From positions 14,197,501 through 14,261,500 of the forward strand of contig NC_051433.1 of assembly GCF_001649575.2 (NCBI RefSeq): a stretch of 64,000 bases of DNA. Reading direction: 5' to 3'. This DNA is from Kryptolebias marmoratus (Eukaryota; Chordata; Actinopteri; Cyprinodontiformes; Rivulidae). Position 1 is the stretch's first letter, and each line of letters begins with the position of its first letter. Shown here piece after piece: positions 38,310 through 51,067 of the stretch. Made by a program: the position numbers and the translations under genes. The notes beneath the pieces are model-generated. The model did no database searches, was not told where the DNA came from, and saw only the letters and a program-made list of their open reading frames with translations.

Positions 38310-41300
38310 TAAACTGACAACCTTTTTATTAATTAGAACATTTTTTACTCTTTCCTGTTATTTACTGTATATTAATTAGATTAATATAACTGTTTGTAAT
38401 TAGATCTGATTTGGACACAATTAAATTTATGATTTGACTTGGAATCTACTTTGCAATGATGAAATCTCACCATTGTTGGCTAAATCTACTACAATTTACA
38501 AACACTGAGTGACAGTTTGTAGCACTCACCTGAATGTCATAAATTTCTTTATTTATTTATTTGAGCGTTCTGATTTGCTCTCTGTGGTCGAAGCAGGACA
38601 ATTATTAAGACGCAGCCAAAAGTTAGGAGCAGAATTGTCTATAACGCGAGTGCTGGATAACAGGAAGTTCTCCCAGATGGTGAAAGTGGGATTTCCACAG
38701 CTGGGCTGTCAGACAAAGCTTAGCCCCCCCTGATTGATCTGTCTCTCATTAAAAAAAAAGTCTCAGCTGCGTCTGAGACTGGGAACGCACGGAAAAACAC
38801 ATTTAGATTTTGCTCAGATGAGTCCCAATTTCTGACAAAACCTCTTGAACCCCTAAACTCATTATACTGTATATGAACTGCAGATTACTGCTGTGCCACA
38901 GGAACGCTGCACACAAAGTGGTCCACATTAATGCATCATTTCTTTTTACAGTCAGCCTTAAAAAGTAACCCCTTGAAACTATTTTCCACAGCCACCAAAC
39001 ACACAATAGTCTCGTCTCACACTGTATATCTAGATGTGCCTTTTTCTATAATTCTCTGCAACATGAATCTGTACACAGAATTACTAAAAACTGATTAAAC
39101 TCAACAACAAATTGCTTCAGTGTGATGCATGGCGTTTTGACTTGTACGATTGCTTTCTGAAAACTGCACTAAACGGAATAGCTTCACAATCTGAAATGCA
39201 TTTTTCTTGTTTGTCAGGATCAGATTGGACAAACCGATTGTGTCTGTAACAGTCTGTGAAGCCTCTGAATGAGCTTGGAGTTGGCCACTCCTCTATTATT
39301 TGACTTCTTTTGTCGCCTTGAGTTTGTGTTTTTATATAGAAGTCTTTGTTTTTTTTCTTCTTTCCACTCACGCTGAAACATTTCCAGCTTGCATGGATAC
39401 ATCTTTATGTCAATTTGCACAGGCCCGGAGCAAATTCAAGTCTTAATAGTGTCTTTACACTGACCAGAGCTGTTGTTACACCATCAGGCCCAAAAAAAAA
39501 AAAAAAAAAGTTGCCAGGGCCAATATCGTTTTCTCTGTCGCTGCGAGGGCTTAAGCGAATCTTCCTCAGTTCAGCTCGACAAATCTCCTTAGGCCGGACA
39601 AGGTCAACTCTGATTCGAGAGGGTCTCGAGGTGAAGGGGAGGGTTTTTATGTGAATTGAGATGGGGGAGACCAGGGGCTAAATAACAAAATTTGGCAACT
39701 CAGAAACTCAACTTCTTTCGCTCACAATGCGTATGTACTGCATGCGTGTGACTGAATACTTTTTTATCATCCTGATAGGTAGTGCTGCGTGGTTTGGATT
39801 CATTTACTCCGACTGTACTTTGTGCATATTTTGAAGGAGATGACAACAGTTTCAGAGCAGTTGAGGGATATTTACAGTGATGTAAGATATCATGAGCAAG
39901 TTTTCCGGCAACAGACCGGGGTCAGCAGTTGAAATGTGAAGATGATTCTGGCTTGGAGCTTTGAGCCCTTGGGCTACAAACAAGCAGGGGGAGAAAAAAA
40001 AGCCTAAACTTGCACCGGCCTAACAAAGTAACAGCAGCTGTTGTATGAAATAATACCATGATCTGTTGGTATCTTTATAACTGTGTGGTAATATTCCAGC
40101 CAAATACAAAGCTCTGCAGAGATGCACATATTTTCCTCAGCACTGAGGAACCATTTTGCCTTCCAGATTATTTTGGGGTGGTGTGAGTTGCAGAGAACTG
40201 AGAATAGGACACAGAGGTGTCAACAGTTTCTTCAGTTCTATTAGGACTGAATGAGACTTGACTTGTGCTGCTCAAAGTGTAAAAACCTGCATTTGAAAGA
40301 AAAAAGAAAAGAAAAATGACAAACATTTGGACAAGCATGCATACAGGTTTGTGTGTGTGTGTGTTAAAAACTAAAGGCATCACTGCTAAATTACTTTCAA
40401 CGTGTGATTAGAAAACAATATGCAAATTTACTGTTATCTGGATTATAGTTTGTTTACCCTACACTTCAGTTTTTCTCCTATTTCCTTTCCCAGTTGTTGG
40501 AAAGCAAGCAATAATCAAAGCTTTGCCTCAGAACAGTGATGCTGACAAAACTAATTTAAAGTTGTGAATAGCCTTCACTCTCGGTTCAGAGAAAGGTGAG
40601 GGGCTCTTCAGCAGAAAATCCTGCAGTTTGTCTCGAGGACGGCCTCATACCTGTAACAGCGCTTTAAAAAAATGTAATAAAACATTCACAGACCAGATAA
40701 AAACTTCTTCCTCATTCTTTTTTTTTTTTTTTTTTTAAGAACAGACTGTGTTTACAGAGGATGCCGCATTAGGTTTCTGTCCACCTCCGACCACTTTGTT
40801 CCAAACGTCCCAACATCATGTTCTTTGGCCTGCGATCTGACAAAGTCAATACCACCGTGACACCAGCCTTCAAGCTCAGTGGAATGGAGGCAGCGACGAC
40901 GTTCCACTTCGAGACACATACTTGTAATGACAGATCAATTACAGAGTCTCATATATCGTTTGTCCTCGGCGATCGGGGGCAGAAGAGGAGTCAGACAAAA
41001 TAAAAACGTCACACAGATCCTTGTTTGCTTCGAACTGCAGCTACGGAAGCTAAATGTTTCTGTTTATATGTTTCACTGCAATGCTGTTAGATGGTATCAT
41101 AGCCCCCCCAAAAAAATGGATAAAAGTCTCGAGAAAAAAATGTCCTCACTCGCCGAGTGACGGACATAATTGGGTGTTGCCAGAAGGCGCTCTGATGTTC
41201 ACCTGCAAAAAGTTAAACCACTGGAGGTCAGCAAAAACAAGATTTTCAGTTTGTCTTAAATTACTCACCTTAAAAACACTCATTTGTTTTTAAACCTTCA

Positions 41301-41410
41301 CCAAGTCAGACAGTTGTCAGTTTCTGTCTGCTGATGAAAGCTTCTCACTGAAGCCCCCAGTTCTGCTCTTCTTTCTGCAGAAGACTTAACTTTTAAAAAC
41401 AGAGGGGTCA
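38310..41410. other. tex264 intron, unassigned stretch
   Basis: Contains an A run at 39490-39508 and a T run at about 40719-40736. A 74-codon plus-strand frame ending at 38733 has mixed composition but no recognised family. Confidence 0.5.
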
Positions 41411-41418
41411 AACTTTAC

Positions 41419-41590
41419 CTGTAATGTCCGTTCCCCTGTCCTCGTCAGAGTCCTCTTCTTTCACGTCTGATTTGACTTCATCTTTCATTTCTGGCACAAA
41501 GAAGTCCGTCTGGCGAGACAGCGGGACCATATAGTTGATGACATCTGATCTGTAGATCTCAATAACGGGGAAGGCGCACAGCTTCCGCTC
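41419..41590 (-). CDS. tex264: tex264, penultimate coding exon (end of GyrI-like domain)
   Basis: The exon encodes 57 residues plus one base. It starts ERKLCAFPVIEIYRSDVI and continues VPLSRQTDFFVPEMKDE, closely matching the human segments ERKLCAYPRLEIYQ and CPLARQGDFYVPEMKE. This is the final strand region of the GyrI-like domain and the start of the disordered tail. A pyrimidine-rich acceptor ending GCATAG precedes 41590; the donor TTACAG|GTAAAG follows 41419. The split glycine codon joins correctly to the exon at 32379 across a 9-kb intron. The N-terminal membrane anchor and most of the GyrI-like domain must come from exons further right, which I could not find in the window. Confidence 0.92.
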
Positions 41591-42089
41591 CTATGCAAAT
41601 GAAACACACAAAACAGAAGATAAGAGGCGTGACATTATTTCATAATATCATCAGACAGATCCACGGAATTTATTTTAAATCTTGGCACGTAAGTCCCCCA
41701 ACGCAAGGACATCCCTGAATAGAAGCAGGCGTTTATGAAATGTTGTGCAACAAATTATTCTAGTCTCTCTGATTTCAAAAAAAAGAAAAGAAACTCAGCC
41801 AGTATAAACTCTGAACAAATGTCCATAAGAATTAGGACAATAAGCAGCAGCCTCGTGCTAACCAGAAGCACTGATTAACTAAACGCCAGTGAGTGTGAGC
41901 GCTACTATAAAAGTGCAAGTTTTTACAGTTTTTATGGTCTGGAGCATTCAGGTGTGTGTTAACAAAATGACAAATAATAAATACATCATCACGGATCCTA
42001 AAGAAGCAACTGTTTCTGCTCTTCAGTCTGGAAAAAGATCAATTTATTACAAATTGTAGCTCATTATTATCCAATAAGAAAGGTTCAAA

Positions 42090-42610
42090 ACAGTTGTCAG
42101 GTGCTCCTAAAGAGGATATTCCACACTGTGGTCTAATTCTGCAAAATAAAAAGCTACATGTCAGATTTTACAGGCCTCGGTCAGCTTTGTTCAATGTTTT
42201 AACATGTAAAATAAGAAAGAGACTAATTTTTAAGCGCCGCCAGGAGAAAAGCTCTCTGAAACGAACACTGAAGAACAAACAATGAGGCTTTTTGAAAAGT
42301 GTTTATTGGACAGATGAAAGCAAAGTGGTGATAATTAAATGTAATACATAAAACACAGTACAGCAGTGTAAACACCTCATGCCAGCAGTAAAGCACGGCG
42401 GTGGAAAGCTGATGATTTGGGCTCGTTTTGCAGCCGCAGGACCTGGACACATTGCGCTTGTTGAGTCAGTCATGAACTCCTCTGTATATCAAACTAATCT
42501 ACGGACAAATGTGAGGCTGTTTGTCTGAAAACAGCTGCAGGAACCAAAATGAGGTCCTGCCACCGGACAATGACTCAAAATAAATGGTTATAAAGTGGAC
42601 AAATGGACGA
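42090..42610 (+). mobile_element. Tc1/mariner transposase remnant
   Basis: Two separate stretches match Tc1-type DDE transposases on the plus strand. At about 42240-42335 an open stretch runs through a TGA into SVYWTDESKVV, the first catalytic Asp region. At about 42378-42475 comes KHGGGKLMIWARFAAAGPG followed by HIALVESVMNS. Stops and shifts separate them, so the copy is dead. The ends were not defined. Confidence 0.8.
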
Positions 42611-42649
42611 CAGACAGATGGACAAACTGATACGTTCATACAGAAGACG

Positions 42650-44590
42650 AATAGTTTAAGACACTGCTGCTAAAGATGGTTTTACAAGATACAAGACTTT
42701 TTAAAAGTATCATTATGCCTCAATATGTAAGACATCAAAGTTAAAATATCAGCACTTGCTTCTTGCCCTGACTGGATAAGATATATTTGATCACTGTGCA
42801 AATGAAATGATTAAATTTAAATGAATTTAATTTAAATGATTAAATCCAGTCCGGTGCAGTGGTCTTTATGACATGTTCCTGATTCTCAGTCACAGCCACC
42901 TTAGTGAAAGTCTTCGTGTTTCAGACGAATGTCATACAGAAAAAATGAAGAATTATATTACATATATAAACTTGAGCAAGTTTTTCCAACCAGTGTCTGA
43001 CCAGATACATACAGTAGAAATAAGAAGTGAGAAGTACTTAGTGCTAAAGAAGCATAATACCGTCCTAAGAAACCAAGAAGCAGCCGGAAAAAAATGCGAG
43101 ATTTATTCCAATATAACGCTTAAATTCCCTGGTAATACCTCTCCTGTTTTAAAATTTGATCACTTCCAAAGTGCAGGAGGGTTAGCACAACAACAATAAT
43201 CATTCTTGGAGGAGTTAAAAGTGAGATGTAAAGCGTCTGCTGAAATAACACTGGGTTTTAAAAAAAAAAACATTAATATGAATATATATGCCCTCCCATG
43301 TGAGTCCATTAAAGCTGCATTACCGTCCACATGGAAGTGTCTACTTTTGCACTTTCTGGCGGCGTGTGTAGAAAGTTTATAAATACTGCAGCATATTTTC
43401 TCTAAAGAGGACATTAGTCTCGCATAATTTTGCTTTATGCTTTTATATGGTTCACAAGGGAGCGCGGAGGAGTGAGGTATCTGATGAATCATCGTCGGGA
43501 CAGCCGGGAAAAGGCAAGGGTGACTTACTCAGCTCGGTCTCACTTGTGATCGGTGTCAAAGTGACTGATTAATATTTTAGTGAGAGACAAAGGAGGAATA
43601 AATGAACCAGAATAGCTCGGCAATAGATCCGTCGTTGATTCACTCCCTGGCAATAGTTGGCGGTTCTGAAATTATGTCAGAAGAAACAGTCAGCAGATAC
43701 TACTGAAAGGAGAGCTGATGTAAGATGTTTCGTGATGCAATCTTTGGAGATACTCAATTTAAAGGCTGATTTTCTGACTGTGAATTATCGCCATCTGTGA
43801 GCCGCGCCAGATGGATTTTTGGAACTGCTCAGACTAAAAAGCTGTGCGTTGAGATTTATTTTATCGTGCTAATGTAAATATGTCCACCTGCGATGCCATT
43901 TCAACCCATATACAGTTCGTTGTTACGATTGGTTGTGCTAAATACTTCTGGGTAGTCGTGTTTTCTGTCGCAGCAGGAAGCAGTCAACACGATGCCAGTT
44001 TGAAGCGTCGCAGAGAAATTCTCAGAGTCAGGCTATTTATCTACATCCAAGAACAGATTTCCATCATCTAAATCAAATCAAACAACACAGTTTTGAGCAA
44101 ATGATATCTGAAACGATTTTTACGTTTCAGTACTTTGCTTTGTAGCCCACACCCCGAGTGGAAGGAAGCTGCCGTCAGCCTCGCCGCTTATGAGCCGTGA
44201 CTTATTTTAGCGGTCTTTAACGAAAACGGTGACAGCGCAAGAAAATTGAGCGATTCCGTAGTCAAGGCCACCACAGCCTCTTTCCTTGGAGACAGAAGGG
44301 CGTCTGTGAAAGCGAGGTTTTTACAAAACCTCTCTCGCCACGGTTTCATTTGCAAGCGGAGTTACGGCGTGACTTAATCATCTTTGGCAGCTGTCAGGTA
44401 GGTTGTTAGGTGATGTCAAGTCTCCAGTTTTATTTTGAAATAAAAAATATGCCTTTTGTCTGAGCAGCTAAAGAGTAGTCGATGGTGTACAAACTGGTGA
44501 CACAAACATTTGCACTAAAACAGATTTACCTGAGGGCTTTGGGGTCTGATTACATCGGACTCAGAAGTTTTTTTTCTGTGGTGAGATAAC
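42650..44590. other. unassigned stretch right of the tex264 exon
   Basis: Between the Tc1 remnant and MITE copy 4. A 108-codon plus-strand frame (42873-43199) lacks any recognised motif. It may be tex264 intron if the N-terminal exons lie further right. Confidence 0.45.
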
Positions 44591-44594
44591 TGTC

Positions 44595-44774
44595 CAGTGT
44601 AGACCTTTCCTCCTGGTCCTGGAGGAACACCATGCTGCATGTTTTAGTTGTTTCCCTGCTCTTCAGCAGGTCTCCACGTTCTACAGAAGCCTGTTAATCA
44701 TTCAAATCAGGTGCAGAGAAACACCTAAAACATGCAGGACAGTGTCCCTCCAGGACCAGGGTTGGACACCACTG
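44595..44774. mobile_element. hAT-type hairpin MITE (copy 4, inner part reversed)
   Basis: Starts CAGTGTAGACC and ends TTGGACACCACTG. Its internal sequence (cctgttaatcattcaaatca) is the reverse complement of the order in copies 1 and 2, so it is inserted in the opposite orientation. No clear TSD remains. Confidence 0.8.
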
Positions 44775-45460
44775 CTCTCGTGTCCTGGAAACTGAAAGCA
44801 CCACTGTCGATCCATTCTACCGTCTTTCATTTTTAAAACCCAGAATCGAGAATTGCATTTATATGGACGATGCTTTATTAATATTTACAAGATTTTAAGA
44901 CCTTTAAAAAAAATGCTTGAAGGTCAATTCTTATTTGAATCTCATGGATTTTAAAGTTTCCTTCTTTCAAATCATCTGTTGTTTATATCTTGATAGTCTA
45001 TGTGAAAAAAATGACCTTTCATTCTTGGGACCCCCCTATTCAGAAATACTTTCTTTGTTTTTGAGACAATCATCCTCTGGAACACATAATTCTCTTTTTC
45101 TGTTATTATCTGAACCTGTCTGTCATCCTTTTTATTATTTATTATCTCTTGTGTTACAGAATAAATATTGGGAAGTGTACTCCAGTGATTTTAATTAAAG
45201 TTTTAAGCCGACGCAGTTCTGAATCAGAGTCTTATAACTTGTTTTAAAAGGGATTTATAGACTTTGATTGTCGTTATGATTGACAAAAATTCTGCCCGTT
45301 TTGAATCTAATCCTTCAAAGTGGCGCTGTGTGAGCCGGTATGAACATCCTGGCTGCAGAGCCTCCAGCACTGAACACGTCTATGCAAATCAGTGCCAATC
45401 TCCTTGAACCTGCTTAGATAATGAGCAGCAACTTGAGACAAAAGCAGTTTACTATACTGT

Positions 45461-45482
45461 ACACACACACACACACACACAC
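45461..45482. repeat. (AC)n microsatellite
   Basis: Perfect dinucleotide array. Confidence 0.95.
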
Positions 45483-46209
45483 GCCTCCAAGGGTTTTATA
45501 TCAGATGATTCTACAAAAACAGGACATGAGAAAGATGCCTGAGTGTGCATCACTGTCAGGAAGTGATGCACGGTTAAAATAGTGACAAGTTCAGAATTAT
45601 AATATTATAATTTTTTATGTTTACATCATAGTTTTCTTTACATCATGTAGTTATTTCACTGATTAATAAATCATCAGGGAGACAGGAGATCACCTCCTTT
45701 TATCTTCTGTAAAAATTAATCCTGAACGATACAACACACTGTGACACAGTGAGACCTCTCTGAAGGTTTCCTACTTCAAGACCGGATATTAAAAATAATA
45801 TCTTTTTTGTTATTTATTTTTTTACAAACTTATCAGCTTTTATCAGCACGAAACAATTAGTGTTACTCTAACATTACTTCGCCGGGGAAGTTAAGCAGCT
45901 CAGAAATATGTAGTAGAGACTGATATGCTGTCTCAATAATGTGGTTTACAGAATTCTTCTTCGTTAAAAACTGCAGTTTTTTTTTTTATTTAGAAGACAT
46001 TGTTTGTAACAACAAGGTCTCAAGTTTGTGGAGCTTGTATGTCCTCCCTGTTTATAGGAGGATGGTGTTTTTTGTTGTTGTTGTTGTTTTTGTGCACTCC
46101 GGTATTTTCATTTAGTGCAAAAAGGTCAAATTAAAGGTTAGGATAAATGAGCAAGTGTGTGTGAGTGTGTGTGTGAATGGTTGTCTGTCTTGTGTGTTTC
46201 TGCGCTGGC

Positions 46210-46680
46210 CCTGCAATGGACTGGCAACATGTCCAAGGTGTGCCATCTCGAACTGGGTTGGCTCCAAAAGTTAATCAGCTGTAGATGAACATCCAATAAT
46301 TATTTCCTGCAAGTTTCATTCAAACTGATCCAGTGCTTTAAGAGCCATTTTGCTAACAGACAGACAGAATTCACTCCCAATAGCTAATGGAAAAATTTAA
46401 TAGAAAGATCTTGTATGGTCTGTTTGTACTCAGAATATATGATGGTGATCAGTCCCAGTTACTACCACATCAAATTTGAGGTCAATATCTGTAAAACTGA
46501 CTGTTTTTTTTCCACTTTTATGTTGAAGCTGGATTAGCTGTGGCAGCCATCGTGAACCAGGTTGACTTTAAAAGTTAATCAGTGGTAGATGCACCTTGAA
46601 TGATTACTTTCTGAGAGTTTCATTAAAACCTGTCTTGTGGTTCATGAAATACTTCGGCAACCGACAGACACGTGCACGCA
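46210..46680. repeat. dimeric dispersed repeat, copy 2
   Basis: Units at about 46220-46370 and 46540-46670 share ggttggctccaaaagttaat / ggttgactttaaaagttaat, then tgtagatg, then ttcattaaaa-type text, ending cagacagac. The spacer carries the phrase ccacatcaaatttgaggtca, matching a spacer word in copy 1. Confidence 0.68.
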
Positions 46681-47084
46681 CAGGCTCAGGCGAAAAGTTT
46701 CATCGCCCACCTTTCGCCCTTTGGAGGCGGTCAGTGATTACTCTTACATGTGTCACTCTTGTTCCAGAGACGTTTTATTCATGCACAGGTTATCAAAGAC
46801 AGATGTAGGGTTCAGGTCTTGAAAAACGGAGAGGCATTAATCAGCGACCTGCCTGCTGTGGATAAAAACAAATCATCCGCTGTCAGATCTGAAGCTGATA
46901 AAGAAGTACAACAACAGCTGCAAGGCATTGGCTGCAGAATGCTTCTGGCTCTCAAGAAGCTCTCAATTATCAATCTAAAGTTCCACCCTTTGCTTCAAAA
47001 ACTGCTACTTAAGGCAAACGCCAAACTCAAGTCCTCATTATGGCTGTTCACCAGCTAGTTAGTGACATCTGGGCATGATCATCA

Positions 47085-47250
47085 TCATCATCACCATCGT
47101 CAACTTTATTTATAAAGCGCTTTAACACCAGCCGTAGCTGAAACAAAGTGCTGAACATCAGTCATAAATAAGATAAAAGAAAGCATAAAAATAAAGTGAC
47201 GAAGCTAAGCACAGGATAATGAATTAAAAAAACACAACAAAAACAACGCA
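47085..47250 (-). mobile_element. LINE/SINE-like 3' tail, reversed
   Basis: On the plus strand a CATCAT repeat leads into aactttatttataaagcgc and then text typical of the reversed 3' end of common teleost retroelements, whose forward form is gcgctttataaataaagtt. The family cannot be fixed. Confidence 0.5.
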
Positions 47251-47299
47251 GTTGAACAGATAAAACAAATACCAGTAAAAAGTGAGTAAAATCAAGTCT

Positions 47300-48653
47300 C
47301 CGTTGGGTTAAAAGCCAGAGAATGGAAAGAAGTTTTCAAGCGAGTGTTAAAAATGGATGTATAATATGGTCCCTTTTTTTAGAAATAAACTGACAATATA
47401 TCAGGATCTGCTTCAGTTCGGGGCTTCCTTGTGATCGACAAGTACTCCAAAAATCCAAACGCAAGCGTGAAACAATCAGAGTGTCAGACTTTAATAAAAA
47501 GCCTAATATTATTGCTCGCAATCTCATAAAACGTGTATGTTCGGATTTCAGGGCGTTATTTTGTAAACTGCCAAACTGTGACTTTTCAAAGTTTCAAAGT
47601 ATGAAGAGGGCTTTTTTTTTTTTTAATATTACCTTTTAATCCTGCCTTCCTATCAGACTCTTTGAAAAATGCGATGTTTATTAAGTTGTGTCCCTCCCTG
47701 CAGGTACTTCACCTCCTTAATCTGTGGTTGTGATACTTATTTCAATTCCACTTTCTCGTGATATCTAAAATATTGCCCTTTGATGTTTTTCAAAGCGCTC
47801 GGTGACTCCAGATGAGAAAACTGGGTCACTTCATATCACTCCTTTTGTTGGCATAAAGGATCCCTCTAAATTAGATGGTAATTTATACATTTTTGGCAGC
47901 AATTCCATTTGTCTTTGCAAACAGCAAACACGCCATTTGAATATATCTCTTAAACCTTCTTAGGTGATATTAACATGTTTATTTTGCCACTGTTTTTTAT
48001 GTACTATAATAAAAAATTACACACTAAATCTTATGCATACACGTTCATGCTCTGATTTCTAAAGATCAGCGGTGAAAAACCCTGATTGGTTGATCTCTAA
48101 AGTTAACATAACACTGAATATAATTAAAATACACCGAAATAACACGCCAAATAGACGTGTGTGTACCATCGACCTTCCTCATACAGTAGTACAAATACAC
48201 TTACTGTATTATTTCTGCTCAACTTTGCAACAAAATCAAAGATTCATATGAACATCTCCGAGACTAACATCCTGAAATCCTGTTTTTTTTTTTGTTCCTA
48301 ACAATGGCTGCCATTTTAGCTCACAACTGTCAAAGTGAAAGCACAATTAATATTTACTAAAACAATGATAGGAGAACGAAGCAGGTCTAATCCCTGGGAG
48401 CTACGTCTCACTGGCCAGTAATTCACCGGGGAAATAAAGGAGGACATAGCTCACAAATTAACTGTCTAATCATAATCAAGGTGAGCTACTGACTTTTAAC
48501 TTTTAATTATTAGACAGGCGAGTTCTTTTAATTTTCCTCCATTGCCCTTTTCTGGTCTCTGCAACGTGTAGCAAATGAAAGTGTGCCATCTTTTCCCTGT
48601 AGCTCATCCTGATGTCAACACACATCCATTAAAACCTCTGTGTGTGTGCGCGC

Positions 48654-48694
<41 letters not shown>

Positions 48695-51059
48695 TGTGTG
48701 TTCAAGTGTGTGTCTTTGGGCTGCTGGGACTGAATTGTGCAGTCCTGCAGGACAGAGAGGCAGATGAGACTTGATAGTCTAAAAACAGGCCAGTCGCTCT
48801 TTGCCTGCCGCCTCGGAGCAGACTCAACAATTATGAGCATCAGATTCGAAGCCATTCTCTCACGACTGACACATCAGAAGTCAACGAGAATCAGCAAGTC
48901 AACAACCAGGTGGTATCAGCCTTTCCTGAGCCCGACCATTGCTCCCGTCTCTTAATATTAACCAAAAAAAGAAGAATGAAGAAGTTTTGCTTTGAGGCGA
49001 GGATAAACCATCTTTTCTCCCCCTCTAGCTGGGCTGTATGAAGTATTTGGGAGTAGATAGTGGCCTGCACACCTGCACACCGTCAGCTTGGAGATGCAAG
49101 GACAGTGTCTGGCAGACAAGCAAATTGGGAGTTCTGGTTTTTACATCGTGACACTTTTGTATCAGACGTGTACAAACTGGATCCATGGACGGTAACACGT
49201 TCTGTTTTGAATCAGTGTTCCAACAACTATGATATATAAACTACTAACTGTGTTATAGCGTGTGTTTTTACGGGTAATAATCACACACTGAGAAATACTT
49301 TACGCAACTCCTCTAAATGCCTATACATCTAACAACCTTTTGAACACAGTTTGTTTGTGAACACAGGTGGATTAACTTTGATTAAAGGAACACTTATGAA
49401 GAGCATCCCCAACAATAGCTGGTCTATAGCTATATCTATATTCTATACTAATAGTGTGTGTTTGGGCTTTCACATCTAATCTGTCTAAGTTTGAATTCTC
49501 ACGATGATTATATAACTCATGTTGTTTGTCTCAGGTGAAATGATGCCGGTCCTGGGAGGCTGTTTTATGAGGACCAGTAAACAAATGTGGCCTTTTTTAT
49601 TGATTTAGTTGGAGAATTACCACTCGTATCTTCTAATGATAGTAAGAGGTCAACCACAATCACACCCTGGGGGTTTAAGAGATTCATCGCGTTGGTCAGA
49701 AGTGATGCTTGAACACGTCTTGTGTTTCGTTAAATGGCGGGCTCTTCTTAATAAAAAAAAGTCACATTTAAACCAAATCCTTAAAGAGTGGGTATTTTTA
49801 AATGAAAGCAGAAATAAATACACACCGAGTTTCAAACTATATGGCTTCCCATGTGAAATCCTTACTTTTATCTGAAAGAAATAGGAGAAATAATCACCTT
49901 TAGCTTTCACTAAATAATAGTTGCACAGACTATCCTTCTACTATTAACCAGACCTAAAAGGATTTTCTCTCCATGAAAGCAGGCTCTTCAAAATAAGTAA
50001 TTAGTGCTGCCAAAGACACGTTCAAGTGGTGAGTTTGTAAGATTTTTCGTGCAACTACATCTTAGGATGAATCTGTAAAGAAGAGGACAGCAAACTGAGT
50101 TAAGTAGAACAGAGGATGAATCTTTGAGAGAAACGTATGCAGATTAGGAGTTACATATAGAAAACGATATAGGAGGGAGTCTCCCAGGGCTTTGTCACAT
50201 CTTTGACCTCTCCGGCAGCTGCTCCGTGAATACACTGTATCCCTGCACCAATAGAAATACCAATAAAAGGAAAGTAAATGTGGAATACAACACCCCTGGA
50301 GCTTGATTTACTGCTTCGCTTCACTACAGCAGAACTCTAAATATGGCCACGAAGTAACTGGGCCATATGTATCATGGAGAAACTCAGAAGTCAGAGAAAG
50401 TATTTTAGACTTTCATTTATTTGAAATTGTCTGTACTTATAGGGGTGTGTGTGTTTTAAAACAATATGAACTCCAGACACCAGACTGGTTTTCTTTTTCC
50501 TATCACGTCTCTCTGTTGGTGTGCAACTCTGGCAGCTGAGCGGCAAAAGAAGACACAACAAGTTTTAAGAAATCTGACCTCGAATTGATCAAGACAGTGG
50601 GGACGCTCTGACCTCACTCCGGTCTGCATGTCCTTACAGACGCACCACATCGTTTGTTGGGTTTGAAATTTAAAAAGTGCTCCGGGGTTGATGCTCGACT
50701 CCCTGATTTCTTCTTTTAGAGTCTGGTATTCACCTGATTTTTTTTTTTTTTTTTCAACTCACACCTGTTAAGCATAGAATTTGAACACAGAAACACACTG
50801 AGAATATTTTCTTAAGCAACAAAAGTGGAGTTTGATTTGAGATCACCAAAGTTTGCTGTGGTCGATCAAAACAAAAAGGCTTTTTTTAACTAGTAAAAAC
50901 CCTCGGCTGCAAAGTCAGTCAAGCAATCTGTGGTGTTTTCATGTATTTAGAGGCTTATTTTTAAAAAATGAGTGATGTTTTACCCGTGTTTTGTTGATAA
51001 TGCCTCGTCTCAGTGCAACACTGGGCATTCAACTAGTCGTCCAGACCAGTAACTGTACA
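47300..51059. other. unassigned stretch, probably tex264 intron or upstream DNA
   Basis: AT-rich with one compound microsatellite. No coding exon recognised. Confidence 0.45.
48639..48701. repeat. compound (TG)n-(CG)n-(AG)n-(TG)n microsatellite
   Basis: A purine-rich AG block of about 34 bp flanked by alternating TG/CG text; such blocks may adopt Z or triplex forms. Confidence 0.95.
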
Positions 51060-51067
51060 GCTAAACC

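Noticed and set aside
46750..47058. 102-codon plus-strand frame, Leu/Lys-rich
   Set aside because: No splice context, no recognised family, and adjacent to the dimeric repeat; it begins at a non-ATG codon in my reading.
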